The notes under the pieces are model-generated. The model made no database searches and was not told the DNA's origin. It saw only the letters and a program-made list of their open reading frames with translations. A program made the translations under genes and the position numbers. From NCBI RefSeq assembly GCF_026625705.1, contig NZ_CP113059.1:3720001-3784000 (forward strand): a DNA stretch of 64,000 bases, given 5' to 3'. How positions within the stretch are numbered: position 1 is the first letter of the stretch; every line of letters starts with the position of its first letter. Shown here one piece after another: positions 36,920 to 45,982 of the stretch. The DNA comes from Pedobacter sp. SL55. GTDB lineage: Bacteria; Bacteroidota; Bacteroidia; Sphingobacteriales; Sphingobacteriaceae.

Positions 36920-37762
36920 TTACTTGGTTAACCCGACGATTAATGCGGCGGCACTTAAAATGGTCACTAAAATCTGTATCGTCTGCCCGGTATTTGCACC
37001 TGCGCCATATTGTCTAACCTTCATAGGCTCGGCATATAACTGATCGTTAGGCTGTATAAAATAATAGGGAGATTTAATGATATCCCTCTCGTTAAGGTTA
37101 AGCACGTGTATTTTTGTACCCTCTGGATATTGTCTTAGCAACAGCACTTTGCTTCTTTTAGCCAGTAAAGTCATATCGCCAGAGTTGGCAATGGCTTCAA
37201 AAATGGTTAATCTTTCTTGCAGTATCACATACCTGCCAGGCTTGTTAAATTCGCCAAAAGTACTAAACCTAATCCCTCCTAATTTTACCTTTACGTATAA
37301 GGTTTCTTCGGTAGCCTTTTTAAAATAAGCGCCTAATCTTTCCGTAATTTTAGATTCAGTTTCTTCTAACGTTAGGCCACCAATAGCCAGCTTACCTATA
37401 AACGGCAATTTAATTTCGCCCTGCTGGTTAAGGGTATAACCGGTCATATAATAAGCATCACCACCAGATTGCATTACCCCTGCTTGGTTGCTCATATTTA
37501 CAGTTTCATCGGGGTTTCTTAATCCAAAAACAGCGTTCATTTCTGGTATAGAAGTTTTAATCTGTACGTCTACAATATCATTATACTGCAAACGATATAC
37601 GGGAATGTTGTATTTAATTAAAACATCCTCGTTTAGCGCATTATCATTCTTGTTTTTTTGTAGGTAAACAATACGTTTATTAGAAATACAAGAAGACATC
37701 ATTAAAAAACCAACAAGGCATAAAATGGTGTATGAAAATTTAAGTTTATTTCTATAGATCAT
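36920..37762 (-). CDS. Wza-like polysaccharide export outer-membrane lipoprotein
   Basis: A 280-residue protein with a lipoprotein signal peptide (YTILCLVGFLMMSSC, Cys at about residue 25), a Poly_export domain (YRLQYNDIVDVQIKTSIPEM) and a SLBB domain (VKLGGIRFSTFGEFNKPGRYVILQERLTIFEAIANSGDM). A final hydrophobic helix (ILVTILSAAALIVGL) fits the C-terminal barrel helix of Wza-type octamers. It forms the outer-membrane exit channel. It is the first gene of the minus-strand locus, directly after the divergent regulatory spacer and 1 base before the Wzc-like gene. Confidence 0.93.
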   Translation of the reverse strand: MIYRNKLKFSYTILCLVGFLMMSSCISNKRIVYLQKNKNDNALNEDVLIKYNIPVYRLQYNDIVDVQIKTSIPEMNAVFGLRNPDETVNMSNQAGVMQSGGDAYYMTGYTLNQQGEIKLPFIGKLAIGGLTLEETESKITERLGAYFKKATEETLYVKVKLGGIRFSTFGEFNKPGRYVILQERLTIFEAIANSGDMTLLAKRSKVLLLRQYPEGTKIHVLNLNERDIIKSPYYFIQPNDQLYAEPMKVRQYGAGANTGQTIQILVTILSAAALIVGLTK

Positions 37763-38264
37763 AAAAGGAAAAAAATACAGATAAAAGCAGTTGCATTATT
37801 TAACTATCGTTAGGAAATTATCCTGTTAACGTAGCTTAAAACCGGCATACAAGGCTTAATTAATAACAACACCAATGCACCAATCGCTACAAATTCTACC
37901 ATATTTACATAGGCTGCTAAAAGGGATAGAACTCTGTTTCCCGACCAAAAAAAAGCCAAGAAAAAAGAGAAAAAAAGATAAAAATGTATTAACACTAATA
38001 GTAGCAAATAAAGGTTGCAAACAAAGCCTTAATACACCGAACTTAAACTTGTCGAGCATAAGCCAAATGTATTGCTTTGGTAAAGCAGATTGGCATTTTA
38101 AGATATGCAATGACACTATTTGTAAATGAAACGCACACCTACCAGTAAGCACCATTTCATTTACATTATAAAACAGTAGAACGTTCTAAAACCTAACCCC
38201 AATTTCAAATCAATAAATTAGCTGCTAACTAGCTACAACAGCTCAAACAATCTAAATAAATAAC
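37763..38264. other. 502-bp divergent regulatory spacer
   Basis: This spacer lies between the minus-strand polysaccharide operon and the plus-strand PAS/kinase-dehydrogenase-phosphatase set. The short frames inside it are weak and overlap one another. A perfect minus-strand TAnnTTTG element (TACATTTG, 38071 to 38064) would give a leader of about 295 bases before the Wza-like gene. A small hairpin (GCTTT GGT AAAGC, 38074-38086) lies next to it. The spacing to other elements is not diagnostic. Confidence 0.45.
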
Positions 38265-39764
38265 GTGAACTTACATTACAAATCTATGTTTCTCTCTCAA
38301 CGGGTTTACGGTAAGGAGTTAGATCATGCGCTTCCCTCGATACCAAATGAGAATACGATACTAAACGCCATCGATGCGTTTTCATTTGGCTTTTTAAAAT
38401 TAAATTTTGATGGTAAGGTACGTTATTGGAGTCCTGCGGCAGAAAAGCTTACCGGTTACACAGCAGAAGAAATATTAAACAAAAATATTTTTGGTTCTAT
38501 ACCAGAAATAGACTTGGTAAAATTCCATAAGATGTGGCACCAACTCACTTACGAAAAGCGTGAGTTACAGTTTCGGGAATATTACTGGGCAGCACAAAGT
38601 TGGTTTCAGTTCTACGCCTACCCTGCCGAAGACCATATCTTGATTTACTTTAAGGATATCGGCAAAAAAATTGCACTTAGAAAAAAATTAGCTTTAAAAA
38701 TTGGCCAGTTCAGAGAGATTTCCGTATTTAACTCTCATGAAATCAGAAAATCATTGGCCAATTTGATAGGCCTTTCGGATATGCTAAGGGATGATATTAC
38801 CAAAGAGGAATTACGGGAATTTGTAGGATACATTAATCGTTCGGCCAAAGACCTAGAGCACATCATTACCAATAGAGATTTTTTAGTTAAAGACAATAGC
38901 GAAGCCTTATTGCCTAAGTTAGAGATTTTCGATATCAAATCATTATTGCACGAAATTAAAGACGAGTTTGCAAAAAAAACAGCACACCAATTTCATTTTA
39001 GATGTACATCTGGAAAAATATACGCCGATAGGCAAAACATAGCAACCTGCATTAGACTAACGCTACAACATGCCTGCGCCAAAGCCTCTGATAAACAACC
39101 TATTCAATTAAGTACATTCTTAAAAGATGGTATTTTCTATATTTCTATAAACAACGTCGAAAACATTATCTCAGCCGAAGAGCTTACGCAGTTACATGGA
39201 GCAATTATCAGCAAAACAAATAGAAGGCATCCGTTACAAAAAGTAGCCCTACTCTGCCAAAAACATCACGGAAGTATTTGGCTCAGTTCAAACATTGCCA
39301 AAGGCACCACCCATACCATCGCCATCCCAATCAATAGTTTTTCATCTTTTAAAATTGCTAAACCACCTCAAGCAAATTTACCCGCAATAAACGAAATGCT
39401 GGTACAATTTGATTTTAGCAATCGCTGTATCAAACTAAAATGGATAGGACATTTTGATGAAAATAGTAGAAAGAAGAACTTTTACAGACTTATAGAAATC
39501 CTAAAGAACAACTCCTTTTCAAAAATAATTAGCGATGAAACAGCTGTAATAGGTGGAAACACGGCTGCTGTAAATTGGATGGCTAACTACGGTTTTCCTT
39601 TGTTAGTAAAATTTGGATTAAAGCATTACGCCTGGATTGTTTCGAAAAACGAGTTTGCGCTACTTAGTGCTTCCCAAATAGCAAAAACATTAAAAAAACA
39701 TCAAATCATCAGCATGTTCCACAAAAACCACTTGGCCACTAAGTGGATTTACAAACAAGATTAA
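38265..39764 (+). CDS. PAS-domain histidine-kinase-like protein with degenerate catalytic domain
   Basis: A 499-residue soluble protein; start GTG 38265, or ATG 38286 (492 residues). A PAS domain (about 30-130; FGFLKLNFDGKVRYWSPAAEKLTGYTAEEIL) is followed by a HisKA-like helix pair (FNSHEIRKSLANLIGLSDMLRDD, His near 157). The ATPase region lacks the N-box Asn and the DxGxG loop, retaining only a GTTHTIAIPI ending. A further C-terminal unit of about 120 residues (FDFSNRCIKLKWIGHFDENSRKK ... HHLATKWIYK-like) matches no domain I recognise. It may sense a signal and act through protein contact rather than phosphorylation. It is 19 bases before the UDP-sugar dehydrogenase. Confidence 0.78.
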   Translation: MNLHYKSMFLSQRVYGKELDHALPSIPNENTILNAIDAFSFGFLKLNFDGKVRYWSPAAEKLTGYTAEEILNKNIFGSIPEIDLVKFHKMWHQLTYEKRELQFREYYWAAQSWFQFYAYPAEDHILIYFKDIGKKIALRKKLALKIGQFREISVFNSHEIRKSLANLIGLSDMLRDDITKEELREFVGYINRSAKDLEHIITNRDFLVKDNSEALLPKLEIFDIKSLLHEIKDEFAKKTAHQFHFRCTSGKIYADRQNIATCIRLTLQHACAKASDKQPIQLSTFLKDGIFYISINNVENIISAEELTQLHGAIISKTNRRHPLQKVALLCQKHHGSIWLSSNIAKGTTHTIAIPINSFSSFKIAKPPQANLPAINEMLVQFDFSNRCIKLKWIGHFDENSRKKNFYRLIEILKNNSFSKIISDETAVIGGNTAAVNWMANYGFPLLVKFGLKHYAWIVSKNEFALLSASQIAKTLKKHQIISMFHKNHLATKWIYKQD

Positions 39765-39783
39765 AGAAACACTAAATAAATAT

Positions 39784-41079
39784 ATGTTAACGAGCAAAAA
39801 TCCTAAAATTGCCATTATAGGCCTTGGTTATGTTGGGCTTCCACTAGCCATTGCATTCGCCCAAAAATACAACGTACTAGGTTTTGATATTGATGAAGAA
39901 CGTGTAGATGAACTTACCCAAGGCAAAGATAGAACCCAAGAAGCTAACCTAGCGGTACTTAACGAGGTTATTCTTTCGAAAAAAACAGGTGCTAAAGGCT
40001 TATCTTTTTCTTGTAACCAACAAGAGCTAAAAGATTACAATGTTTTTATTGTTACCGTACCTACCCCAATAGACGAATTTAAAGCCCCAGATCTTAGTCC
40101 TTTGCTTAGTGCCTCTAAAATGTTGGGGAACGTTTTGAAGCCTGATGATGTGGTAATTTACGAATCTACTGTATATCCGGGCTGTACCGAAGAAGATTGT
40201 GTGCCCGTACTAGAAAAAATATCGGGCCTAAAATTTAACACCGATTTTTATTGTGGCTACTCTCCAGAACGTATTAACCCCGGCGACAAAATAAATACAC
40301 TAACGAAAATAAAAAAAGTAACCTCGGGCTCTACACCAGAAATTGCACAATTTGTAGACGATTTGTATGCTTCTATCATTACCGCTGGTACGCACAAAGC
40401 TCCAAGTATAAAAGTTGCCGAAGCCTCTAAAGCTATTGAGAATGCTCAAAGAGATGTGAACATTTCGTTCGTTAACGAGCTGGCCTTAATTTTCGACAGA
40501 ATGGGCATAGATACCAATGATGTGATTGAAGCTGCCGGTACAAAGTGGAATTTTCTAAAGTACAAGCCAGGCCTAGTTGGTGGGCACTGCATAGGTGTAG
40601 ATCCGTATTATTTGGCGCACAAAGCACAAGCATTAGGCTACCACCCTCAGGTTATACTCTCTGGCAGAAGAGTGAACGACAATATGGGCAATTTTGTAGC
40701 CGATAAAGTGGTAAAATTAATGATCCAAAAAGACTTGAAAATAAAAGGTGCAAAGGCATTAATTATGGGTATCACTTTTAAAGAAGATTGCCCTGATGTA
40801 AGAAACACCCGCATTGTAGACATTTACCACGAATTAAAACAGTTTGGTCTTGAGGTAGACGTTTACGACCCTTTGGCAGACCCTATAGAGGTAGAAAAAG
40901 AATACGGCATTAAAATATTGAGTACCAGAAAACAAAATTTGGTATACGATGCCGTAATTGTAGCGGTAGCACACAACGAGTTTCTTGGTTTTAATTTTAA
41001 TGAAATAGTTAGTGAACAAGGAGTTATTTTTGATACCAAAGCTTGTTTAGACAGAAATTTAGTTGACGCCCGACTTTAA
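39784..41079 (+). CDS. Nucleotide-sugar 6-dehydrogenase (VipA/WbpO/WecC type)
   Basis: A 431-residue UDP-N-acetylhexosamine dehydrogenase that makes UDP-HexNAcA with two NAD+. The NAD-binding IAIIGLGYVGLPLAIAFA start, IKVAEASKAIENAQRDVNI and the catalytic Cys in PGLVGGHCIGVDPYYLAHKA are visible. The three-domain layout is complete. It sits opposite WecB on the map, so UDP-ManNAcA or GalNAcA is a plausible product. It is transcribed together with the PAS protein upstream and the tyrosine phosphatase downstream (64-base gap). Confidence 0.92.
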   Translation: MLTSKNPKIAIIGLGYVGLPLAIAFAQKYNVLGFDIDEERVDELTQGKDRTQEANLAVLNEVILSKKTGAKGLSFSCNQQELKDYNVFIVTVPTPIDEFKAPDLSPLLSASKMLGNVLKPDDVVIYESTVYPGCTEEDCVPVLEKISGLKFNTDFYCGYSPERINPGDKINTLTKIKKVTSGSTPEIAQFVDDLYASIITAGTHKAPSIKVAEASKAIENAQRDVNISFVNELALIFDRMGIDTNDVIEAAGTKWNFLKYKPGLVGGHCIGVDPYYLAHKAQALGYHPQVILSGRRVNDNMGNFVADKVVKLMIQKDLKIKGAKALIMGITFKEDCPDVRNTRIVDIYHELKQFGLEVDVYDPLADPIEVEKEYGIKILSTRKQNLVYDAVIVAVAHNEFLGFNFNEIVSEQGVIFDTKACLDRNLVDARL

Positions 41080-41143
41080 AATACCAATAAAATGCCGTAG
41101 ATATGTACTGTAAATAATGGCTAAACAGTAATTAGTTTTTAAA

Positions 41144-41884
41144 ATGATCTCCTTTTTTCACAAAAAACACATTGTGGATAACATGGCATGGTTGGGGCTA
41201 GATATGCACAACCATATTTTACCCGGAATAGACGACGGTGTACAAGATGTACAGGAAGCAGTTTATTTTATTAAAACGTTGAACAATTTAGGTTTAGACC
41301 ATTTCATTTGTACGCCCCACATTTACGAAGGGCTATATCCAAATACACCGCAAACCATATCTACGGCTTTACAATTATTAAAAAATTCAGAAGAAATATC
41401 TTCGATGAATGTAAACATCACCGCCGCTGCAGAGCACATGGTAGATGATGCTTTTAAAATCACTCCAAATTTAGTGCCTTTAGCTAATGGTTACCTTTTG
41501 GTAGAAGTACCCTACTCTACCGAAGTACGAAATTTAGAACAAATCATTTTCGATCTTCAAATTGCTGGTTTAAAGGTTATTTTAGCCCATCCAGAAAGAT
41601 ATTTGTTCTACTATAACCAAGTAGATAAATTTGCCAGATTGAAAGAAAGGGGCGTTTTTTTTCAACTGAACCTACTCTCTATAGCTGGCTATTACGGCAA
41701 AGAAATTAAGGCATTTGCAACGCATATCTTAAAAAAAGGTTGGTATGATTTTGCAGGAACAGACCTACATCATACAAAGCACCTAGAGCAAATTAAAAAC
41801 ATGGTAACAAGTGGTGCACTTTATAAAGCTATAGGTCATTATCCGTTTAAAAACAAAGAACTTATTCTATCGTATCAGCTTTAA
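41144..41884 (+). CDS. CpsB/YwqE-type tyrosine-protein phosphatase (PHP family)
   Basis: A 246-residue metal-dependent PHP phosphatase. Metal ligands are visible in LDMHNHILPGIDDG, FICTPHIYEG, ILAHPERYLFY and AGTDLHHTKH. Family members dephosphorylate BY-kinases of polysaccharide export. The Wzc-like kinase at 34513 is the likely substrate, which would close the phosphorylation cycle of chain-length control. It lies at the end of the plus-strand set and is followed by a bidirectional terminator. Confidence 0.92.
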   Translation: MISFFHKKHIVDNMAWLGLDMHNHILPGIDDGVQDVQEAVYFIKTLNNLGLDHFICTPHIYEGLYPNTPQTISTALQLLKNSEEISSMNVNITAAAEHMVDDAFKITPNLVPLANGYLLVEVPYSTEVRNLEQIIFDLQIAGLKVILAHPERYLFYYNQVDKFARLKERGVFFQLNLLSIAGYYGKEIKAFATHILKKGWYDFAGTDLHHTKHLEQIKNMVTSGALYKAIGHYPFKNKELILSYQL

Positions 41885-41910
41885 TTCAATAAAAATCAAT
41901 TTTCATTAAC

Positions 41911-41944
41911 AAAAAAACCCTTCCAGCAAATGCTGAAAGGGTTT
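41911..41944. terminator. Bidirectional terminator between phosphatase and pnp
   Basis: Left arm AAACCCTTCCAGC (41915-41927) pairs with GCTGAAAGGGTTT (41932-41944), with one mismatch and a 4-base loop. A7 precedes the left arm (41911-41917) and gives a U-tract on the minus strand, so the hairpin suits the convergent pnp transcript best and also follows the phosphatase gene by 26 bases. Confidence 0.75.
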
Positions 41945-41956
41945 CTATATTTCCAA

Positions 41957-41980
41957 AGTCCCCTTTAGGGGATTTAGGGG
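41957..41980. repeat. Short palindromic repeat CCCCTTTAGGGG
   Basis: CCCC (41960-41963) and GGGG (41968-41971) form a perfect hairpin around TTTA, followed by a further ATTTAGGGG. The element abuts the pnp stop codon. Similar CCCCTTTAGGGG stretches recur in spacers of many Bacteroidetes genomes; only one copy is seen here. Confidence 0.4.
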
Positions 41981-44116
41981 TTACGCTTGTGGCGCAGCTG
42001 GCTTCTCTGGTCTTGGCAACAAAACTTTACGAGAAAGTTTCATTTTACCTTGTTTGTCTATATCCAACAATTTAACCTCAATTTTATCGCCTTCTTTCAA
42101 CACACCATCCATAGTTTCTAAACGAGCCCATGAAATTTCTGAAATGTGCAATAAACCATCTTTACCCGGCATTACCTCTACAAATGCACCAAATGGCATA
42201 ATAGATTTTACTTTACCTTGGTAAATGGCACCAATTTCTGGCTTAGCGGCAATAGCGTTAATACGTGCAACCGCAGCATCAATTGCAGCTTTATTATCAG
42301 CAAAAATTTCTACGATACCTTTGTTACCCACCTCTTCGATAGAGATTGAAGCGCCAGTTTCGCGTTGCATTTCTTGGATAATTTTACCACCTGGGCCAAT
42401 TACAGCTCCAATAAATTCTTTATCGATAGATAATGAAACGATACGTGGAGCATGTGGTTTGTAATCTTCAGCTGGCGCAGCAATCGTTTTCTTCATCTCG
42501 TTTAAGATGTGTAAACGACCTTCTTTAGCTTGCAACAAAGCTTTAGTTAAAACTTCGTAAGACAAACCATTAATTTTTAAGTCCATCTGGCAAGCAACAA
42601 TACCTTTTTCAGTACCAGTTACTTTAAAGTCCATATCTCCCAAGTGATCTTCATCACCTAAAATATCCGAAAGAATTTGATATTTACCAGTTTTTTCATC
42701 AGTAATTAAACCCATTGCAATACCAGAAACTGGCGCTTTGATTTTAATACCTGCATCCATTAATGCCAACGTACCAGCACAAACTGTAGCCATTGATGAA
42801 GAACCGTTAGATTCTAAAATATCAGATACGATACGGATAGTGTAAGGATTTTCAGCTCCTTCTGGCAATACTTTTTTCAACGAACGTTGCGCTAAAGCAC
42901 CGTGACCAATCTCTCTACGTCCAGCACCTCTGTTTGGCCTAACCTCGCCAGTAGAGAAACCAGGGAAATTATAGTGCAATAAGAATTTATTGTAACCATT
43001 AAAGAAAGCACCATCAATCATTTGCTCATCATCTTTGCTACCTAAAGTAACCGATGTTAAAGATTGAGTTTCGCCACGTGTAAATACCGCCGAACCGTGA
43101 GCAGCTGGCAAATAACCTACTTCGCTCCAGATTGGACGAATTTGTGTAGTCGCTCTACCATCTAAACGGATACCTTCATCTAACAATAAAGCACGTACAG
43201 CATCATACTGTACATCATGGTAATAGTGTTTAGCTAAGGCTTTTGTTAAATCCTCGGTATCTTCTGGCATAGCCGCTAAAAAGTCGGTAATCAATGCTGT
43301 AAAGGCAGCAGAACGCTCATCTTTAGTAGAACCCGATTTTGCAATCGCATAAACTTTATCATAAGTATCAGCATAAACTTTAGCTTTCAACTCATCATCA
43401 TGATCTTCGTGGTTATATTCACGTTTAACGGTTTTACCTGTTGCTTCGGTTAATTCTACCTGCACAGCACATTGAACTTTAATTGCCTCGTGAGCAAATT
43501 TCAATGCCTCAACCATTTCTTCTTCTTGGATCTCGTCGCACTCGCCTTCTACCATTACGATATCGTTAGCAGAACCAGCAACCATAAATTCTAAAGTTGC
43601 ACGCTCTAAATCGCTAGCATAAGGGTTAATTACTAAATTACCATCAATTTTTGCTACACGCACTTCAGATATTGGCCCGTTAAAAGGAATATCCGAAACT
43701 GCCAATGCTGCCGATGCCGCTAAACCAGCTAAACAGTCAGGCATGATATTTTTATCAGCAGAAATTAACGAAATCATCACTTGCGTATCCGAGTGATAAT
43801 CTGAAGGGAACAACGGACGCAAAGCTCTATCTACCAAACGAGAGATTAAAACCTCGTAATCTGATAATCTTGCCTCACGACGTAAGAAACCTCCTGGAAT
43901 ACGACCAGTAGCCGCATATTTTTCTTGATAATCTACCGATAAAGGTAAAAAATCGGTACCTGGTTTGGCACCTACAGTTGATACTACCGTTGCTAACAAC
44001 ATCGTATCGCCCATTTTAACTACTACAGAACCATCAGCTTGTTTCGCTAATTTACCTGTTTCAATTTCTACAATTCTTCCATCGCCCAAATCGAACGATT
44101 TTTTTATTACATTCAT
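41981..44116 (-). CDS. pnp: Polyribonucleotide nucleotidyltransferase
   Basis: A 711-residue phosphorolytic 3'-5' exoribonuclease. Two RNase PH-type domains surround an alpha-helical linker. KH ([29 protein letters not shown]) and S1 ([33 protein letters not shown]) domains follow at the C-terminus. [39 protein letters not shown] is the second catalytic core. It degrades mRNA and is usually encoded next to rpsO, as here. Confidence 0.97.
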   Translation of the reverse strand: MNVIKKSFDLGDGRIVEIETGKLAKQADGSVVVKMGDTMLLATVVSTVGAKPGTDFLPLSVDYQEKYAATGRIPGGFLRREARLSDYEVLISRLVDRALRPLFPSDYHSDTQVMISLISADKNIMPDCLAGLAASAALAVSDIPFNGPISEVRVAKIDGNLVINPYASDLERATLEFMVAGSANDIVMVEGECDEIQEEEMVEALKFAHEAIKVQCAVQVELTEATGKTVKREYNHEDHDDELKAKVYADTYDKVYAIAKSGSTKDERSAAFTALITDFLAAMPEDTEDLTKALAKHYYHDVQYDAVRALLLDEGIRLDGRATTQIRPIWSEVGYLPAAHGSAVFTRGETQSLTSVTLGSKDDEQMIDGAFFNGYNKFLLHYNFPGFSTGEVRPNRGAGRREIGHGALAQRSLKKVLPEGAENPYTIRIVSDILESNGSSSMATVCAGTLALMDAGIKIKAPVSGIAMGLITDEKTGKYQILSDILGDEDHLGDMDFKVTGTEKGIVACQMDLKINGLSYEVLTKALLQAKEGRLHILNEMKKTIAAPAEDYKPHAPRIVSLSIDKEFIGAVIGPGGKIIQEMQRETGASISIEEVGNKGIVEIFADNKAAIDAAVARINAIAAKPEIGAIYQGKVKSIMPFGAFVEVMPGKDGLLHISEISWARLETMDGVLKEGDKIEVKLLDIDKQGKMKLSRKVLLPRPEKPAAPQA

Positions 44117-44189
44117 ATTCTAATGTTGTGATCTGCTTTTCCTCTTTCGAACAGACCGAGTTTATTTATAATTTCTTCTTGTATTAAAC

Positions 44190-44220
44190 CAAAAAAAGCC
44201 ACTCTAAAAGAATGGCTTTT
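44190..44220 (-). terminator. rpsO terminator
   Basis: Read on the minus strand, AAAAGCCA (44220-44213) pairs with TGGCTTTT (44201-44194), extended inside by further pairs around a short loop, followed by a T run (44197-44191). It follows the rpsO stop codon closely and would reduce read-through into pnp. Confidence 0.72.
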
Positions 44221-44227
44221 ATTAACA

Positions 44228-44512
44228 TTACACCGATTTGATGATATCTCTAAGCGATAAAGCTTTGATGATAGCACGGTAACGGTTAATATCTTTTTTG
44301 TAAAGATAAGCTAAAATTCCACGACGTTTACCCACTAATTTTTGTAGCGCTAACTGAGTAGAAAAATCTTTACGATTTTTTTTCAAGTGCTCTGTTAAGT
44401 GAGCAATACGGTAAGTAAACAATGCTACTTGACCTTCTGCAGAACCAGTGTTGGTTGCAACTTCGCCGTGTTGTTTAAAAATTTCGGCTTTCTTTTCTGT
44501 ACTTAAATACAT
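44228..44512 (-). CDS. rpsO: 30S ribosomal protein S15
   Basis: A 94-residue protein that binds 16S rRNA during small-subunit assembly. The family core GSAEGQVALFTYRIAHLTEHLKKNRKDFSTQLALQKLVGKRRGILAYLYKKD is complete, slightly longer at the N-terminus than the E. coli form, as in other Bacteroidetes. It is followed by pnp after 111 bases, the conserved arrangement. A perfect -7 element lies 40 bases upstream of the start. Confidence 0.97.
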   Translation of the reverse strand: MYLSTEKKAEIFKQHGEVATNTGSAEGQVALFTYRIAHLTEHLKKNRKDFSTQLALQKLVGKRRGILAYLYKKDINRYRAIIKALSLRDIIKSV

Positions 44513-44551
44513 TCTTGAATAATATTAAAGTTAAAATTAATTAATTGGCTG

Positions 44552-44559
44552 CAAAGATA
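44552..44559 (-). promoter_or_regulatory. -7 element of the rpsO promoter
   Basis: On the minus strand the bases read TATCTTTG followed by C, a perfect match to the Bacteroidetes TAnnTTTG element. The start codon of rpsO at 44512 lies about 40 bases downstream, a normal leader length. Confidence 0.55.
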
Positions 44560-44739
44560 CGCTAATTTTCTGATTAGTAAAATGATTGAATTGATTAATT
44601 GTCAAATTGTTTTTATCGGTTAACTGTTTGAACCGCTGAATTGTTTAATCGTTCTTTTTGGAAAACCAAAGGCATTGGTTCTTGGGTACCGTAGCCCTGC
44701 TATTCGTTTCAATCTTTTGCGAAAGGCAGTAGCTTGAAC

Positions 44740-44822
44740 AGACTTCGTAAGTTTAATTTTGTTGGTCATTGTTTTTCAATGGTAAAATTGATGGCTTCGC
44801 CGTTTGAAAACTTACGAAGTCT
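44740..44822. repeat. 15-bp perfect inverted repeat (CTTCGTAAGTTT family)
   Basis: AGACTTCGTAAGTTT (44740-44754) and its exact complement AAACTTACGAAGTCT (44808-44822) enclose 53 bases. The arms share CGTAAGTTT with the palindrome at 44909-44929. This looks like a REP-type or miniature mobile element rather than a terminator, since no T run follows. Confidence 0.6.
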
Positions 44823-44908
44823 AAAACTGTGATGCATCAAAAGTATTTCCACTGCTATCAGGTTTGTTTAACAAAAGCCTTAAAATAAAATTTCTTACAG
44901 CACTAAAT

Positions 44909-44929
44909 CGTAAGTTTTAAAAACTTACG
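44909..44929. repeat. Perfect palindrome CGTAAGTTTT/AAAACTTACG
   Basis: Two 10-base arms flank a single A. The arm sequence repeats the core of the inverted repeat 90-170 bases upstream. It lies 48 bases before the start of the unknown gene at 44978 and might also act as an operator or terminator. Confidence 0.6.
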
Positions 44930-44977
44930 AAAGTTACTCTCAAATAATCTATATTTGAGAAATCTACATTAAAACAA

Positions 44978-45454
44978 ATGGAATTACACGACATCACAGA
45001 AGCTTTCAGAGAAACATTTGTCAGAAAAATTTGCTTCCATAAGACCGATATTTACAAATCAAATTCTAAAGAAACAAATCCTTTAACTAGGAAAATTCAT
45101 AGCAAATTAGCGGATGGCTATTTCCACAACCCACTTGTTAAATCTCTTACTGAAGACGTAATAAAACGAAAAGATTTACAAAATGTATTTATTGAAAATT
45201 TAGACTTAATTCATTTCAACATTGAAAATTTAATTTACAAAAACCCAACGCAGCATCTATTCGAAGAATTTAAATATACTATCTCAACGTATTTCGAATA
45301 CGAAATACATTATTCAGCAAGCACTATCTGGTATAATTTATTGTCAGTTTTACCAGATAGGTATGTTGTTTATGATATGTACGGAAAAATTTTTCACGTA
45401 ATGTTTGAAGATAATTTTAAAGCTCAAATTTACAAAGAAACTCTGGGGTCTTAA
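44978..45454 (+). CDS. hypothetical protein (158 aa)
   Basis: A 158-residue soluble protein rich in aromatic and acidic residues (NLIHFNIENLIYKNPTQHLFEEF-like, TISTYFEYEIHYSASTIWYNLLSVLPDRYVVYDM). No family is recognised. Its composition is more AT-rich than neighbouring housekeeping genes, and it lies next to palindromic repeats and the nucleotidyltransferase pair. That suggests accessory DNA, possibly recently gained. Confidence 0.5.
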   Translation: MELHDITEAFRETFVRKICFHKTDIYKSNSKETNPLTRKIHSKLADGYFHNPLVKSLTEDVIKRKDLQNVFIENLDLIHFNIENLIYKNPTQHLFEEFKYTISTYFEYEIHYSASTIWYNLLSVLPDRYVVYDMYGKIFHVMFEDNFKAQIYKETLGS

Positions 45455-45503
45455 CTTGCAAAAAAGAAAATAAAGTTGACACTCAATTAAAGACAAGCAA
45501 AAC

Positions 45504-45980
45504 TTAGTCCCTTCTATTTATCCGTTCCAACTCTTCTACATCCAACCTATCCTTTATCCTGTTTGTTGCTTTTTTATTTTCCAATAGATGATTGTAATGT
45601 AAAAACTTAATTTCAAATCCTTGAACCACATCAACAGTTGCCATAGCTAGATACTCGTTAAATTTTATATTCTCCAATCCTGGTATATCGGTCATTAAAT
45701 CTGCATACATACCATCGTCCATCATAATCTCACAATAACCTGCAATAATTGGCGTATCTATTAATACTTCATATCTGCCATACCCCATTTCATCAATGGC
45801 TTCAATTAAATTTTTACGGTTTTCTTTAGTATCTCTGAGGTAAATATCTAAATCACCTGTAGCTCTATTGTAACCATATCTGTTAACTGCAAAACCACCA
45901 ACAATTAAATAGTCCACTTTGTGCTTTTGGAAAACACTCAGTAGCTGCAACATTTCAGCACTTTCCTTATCGAAAGACAT
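45504..45980 (-). CDS. Nucleotidyltransferase-fold protein (MNT/DUF6036-like)
   Basis: A 158-residue protein with a minimal nucleotidyltransferase signature: VDYLIVGGFAVNRYGYNRATGDLDIYLRD (GG, then DxD metal ligands). Such proteins belong to the AbiEii/MNT superfamily, often toxin or antitoxin partners that nucleotidylate RNA or protein. A later Asp (ADLMTDIPG) could be the third carboxylate. The small gene just upstream (2-base gap) is its probable operon partner. A toxin-antitoxin role is inference. Confidence 0.75.
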   Translation of the reverse strand: MSFDKESAEMLQLLSVFQKHKVDYLIVGGFAVNRYGYNRATGDLDIYLRDTKENRKNLIEAIDEMGYGRYEVLIDTPIIAGYCEIMMDDGMYADLMTDIPGLENIKFNEYLAMATVDVVQGFEIKFLHYNHLLENKKATNRIKDRLDVEELERINRRD

Positions 45981-45982
45981 GA

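Larger units (their letters stand above)
44513..44977. other. 465-bp spacer with palindromic repeats
   Basis: No gene is seen. The first part holds the rpsO promoter and an AT-rich low-complexity stretch (repeats of TTGATTAATTG type). The second part holds inverted repeats based on CGTAAGTTT, listed separately. Confidence 0.6.

Noticed and set aside
37810..38155. Two overlapping hydrophobic minus-strand frames in the divergent spacer
   Set aside because: They are short, overlap each other in different frames, lack ribosome-binding sites and resemble chance AT-rich frames. A decayed membrane gene cannot be fully excluded.
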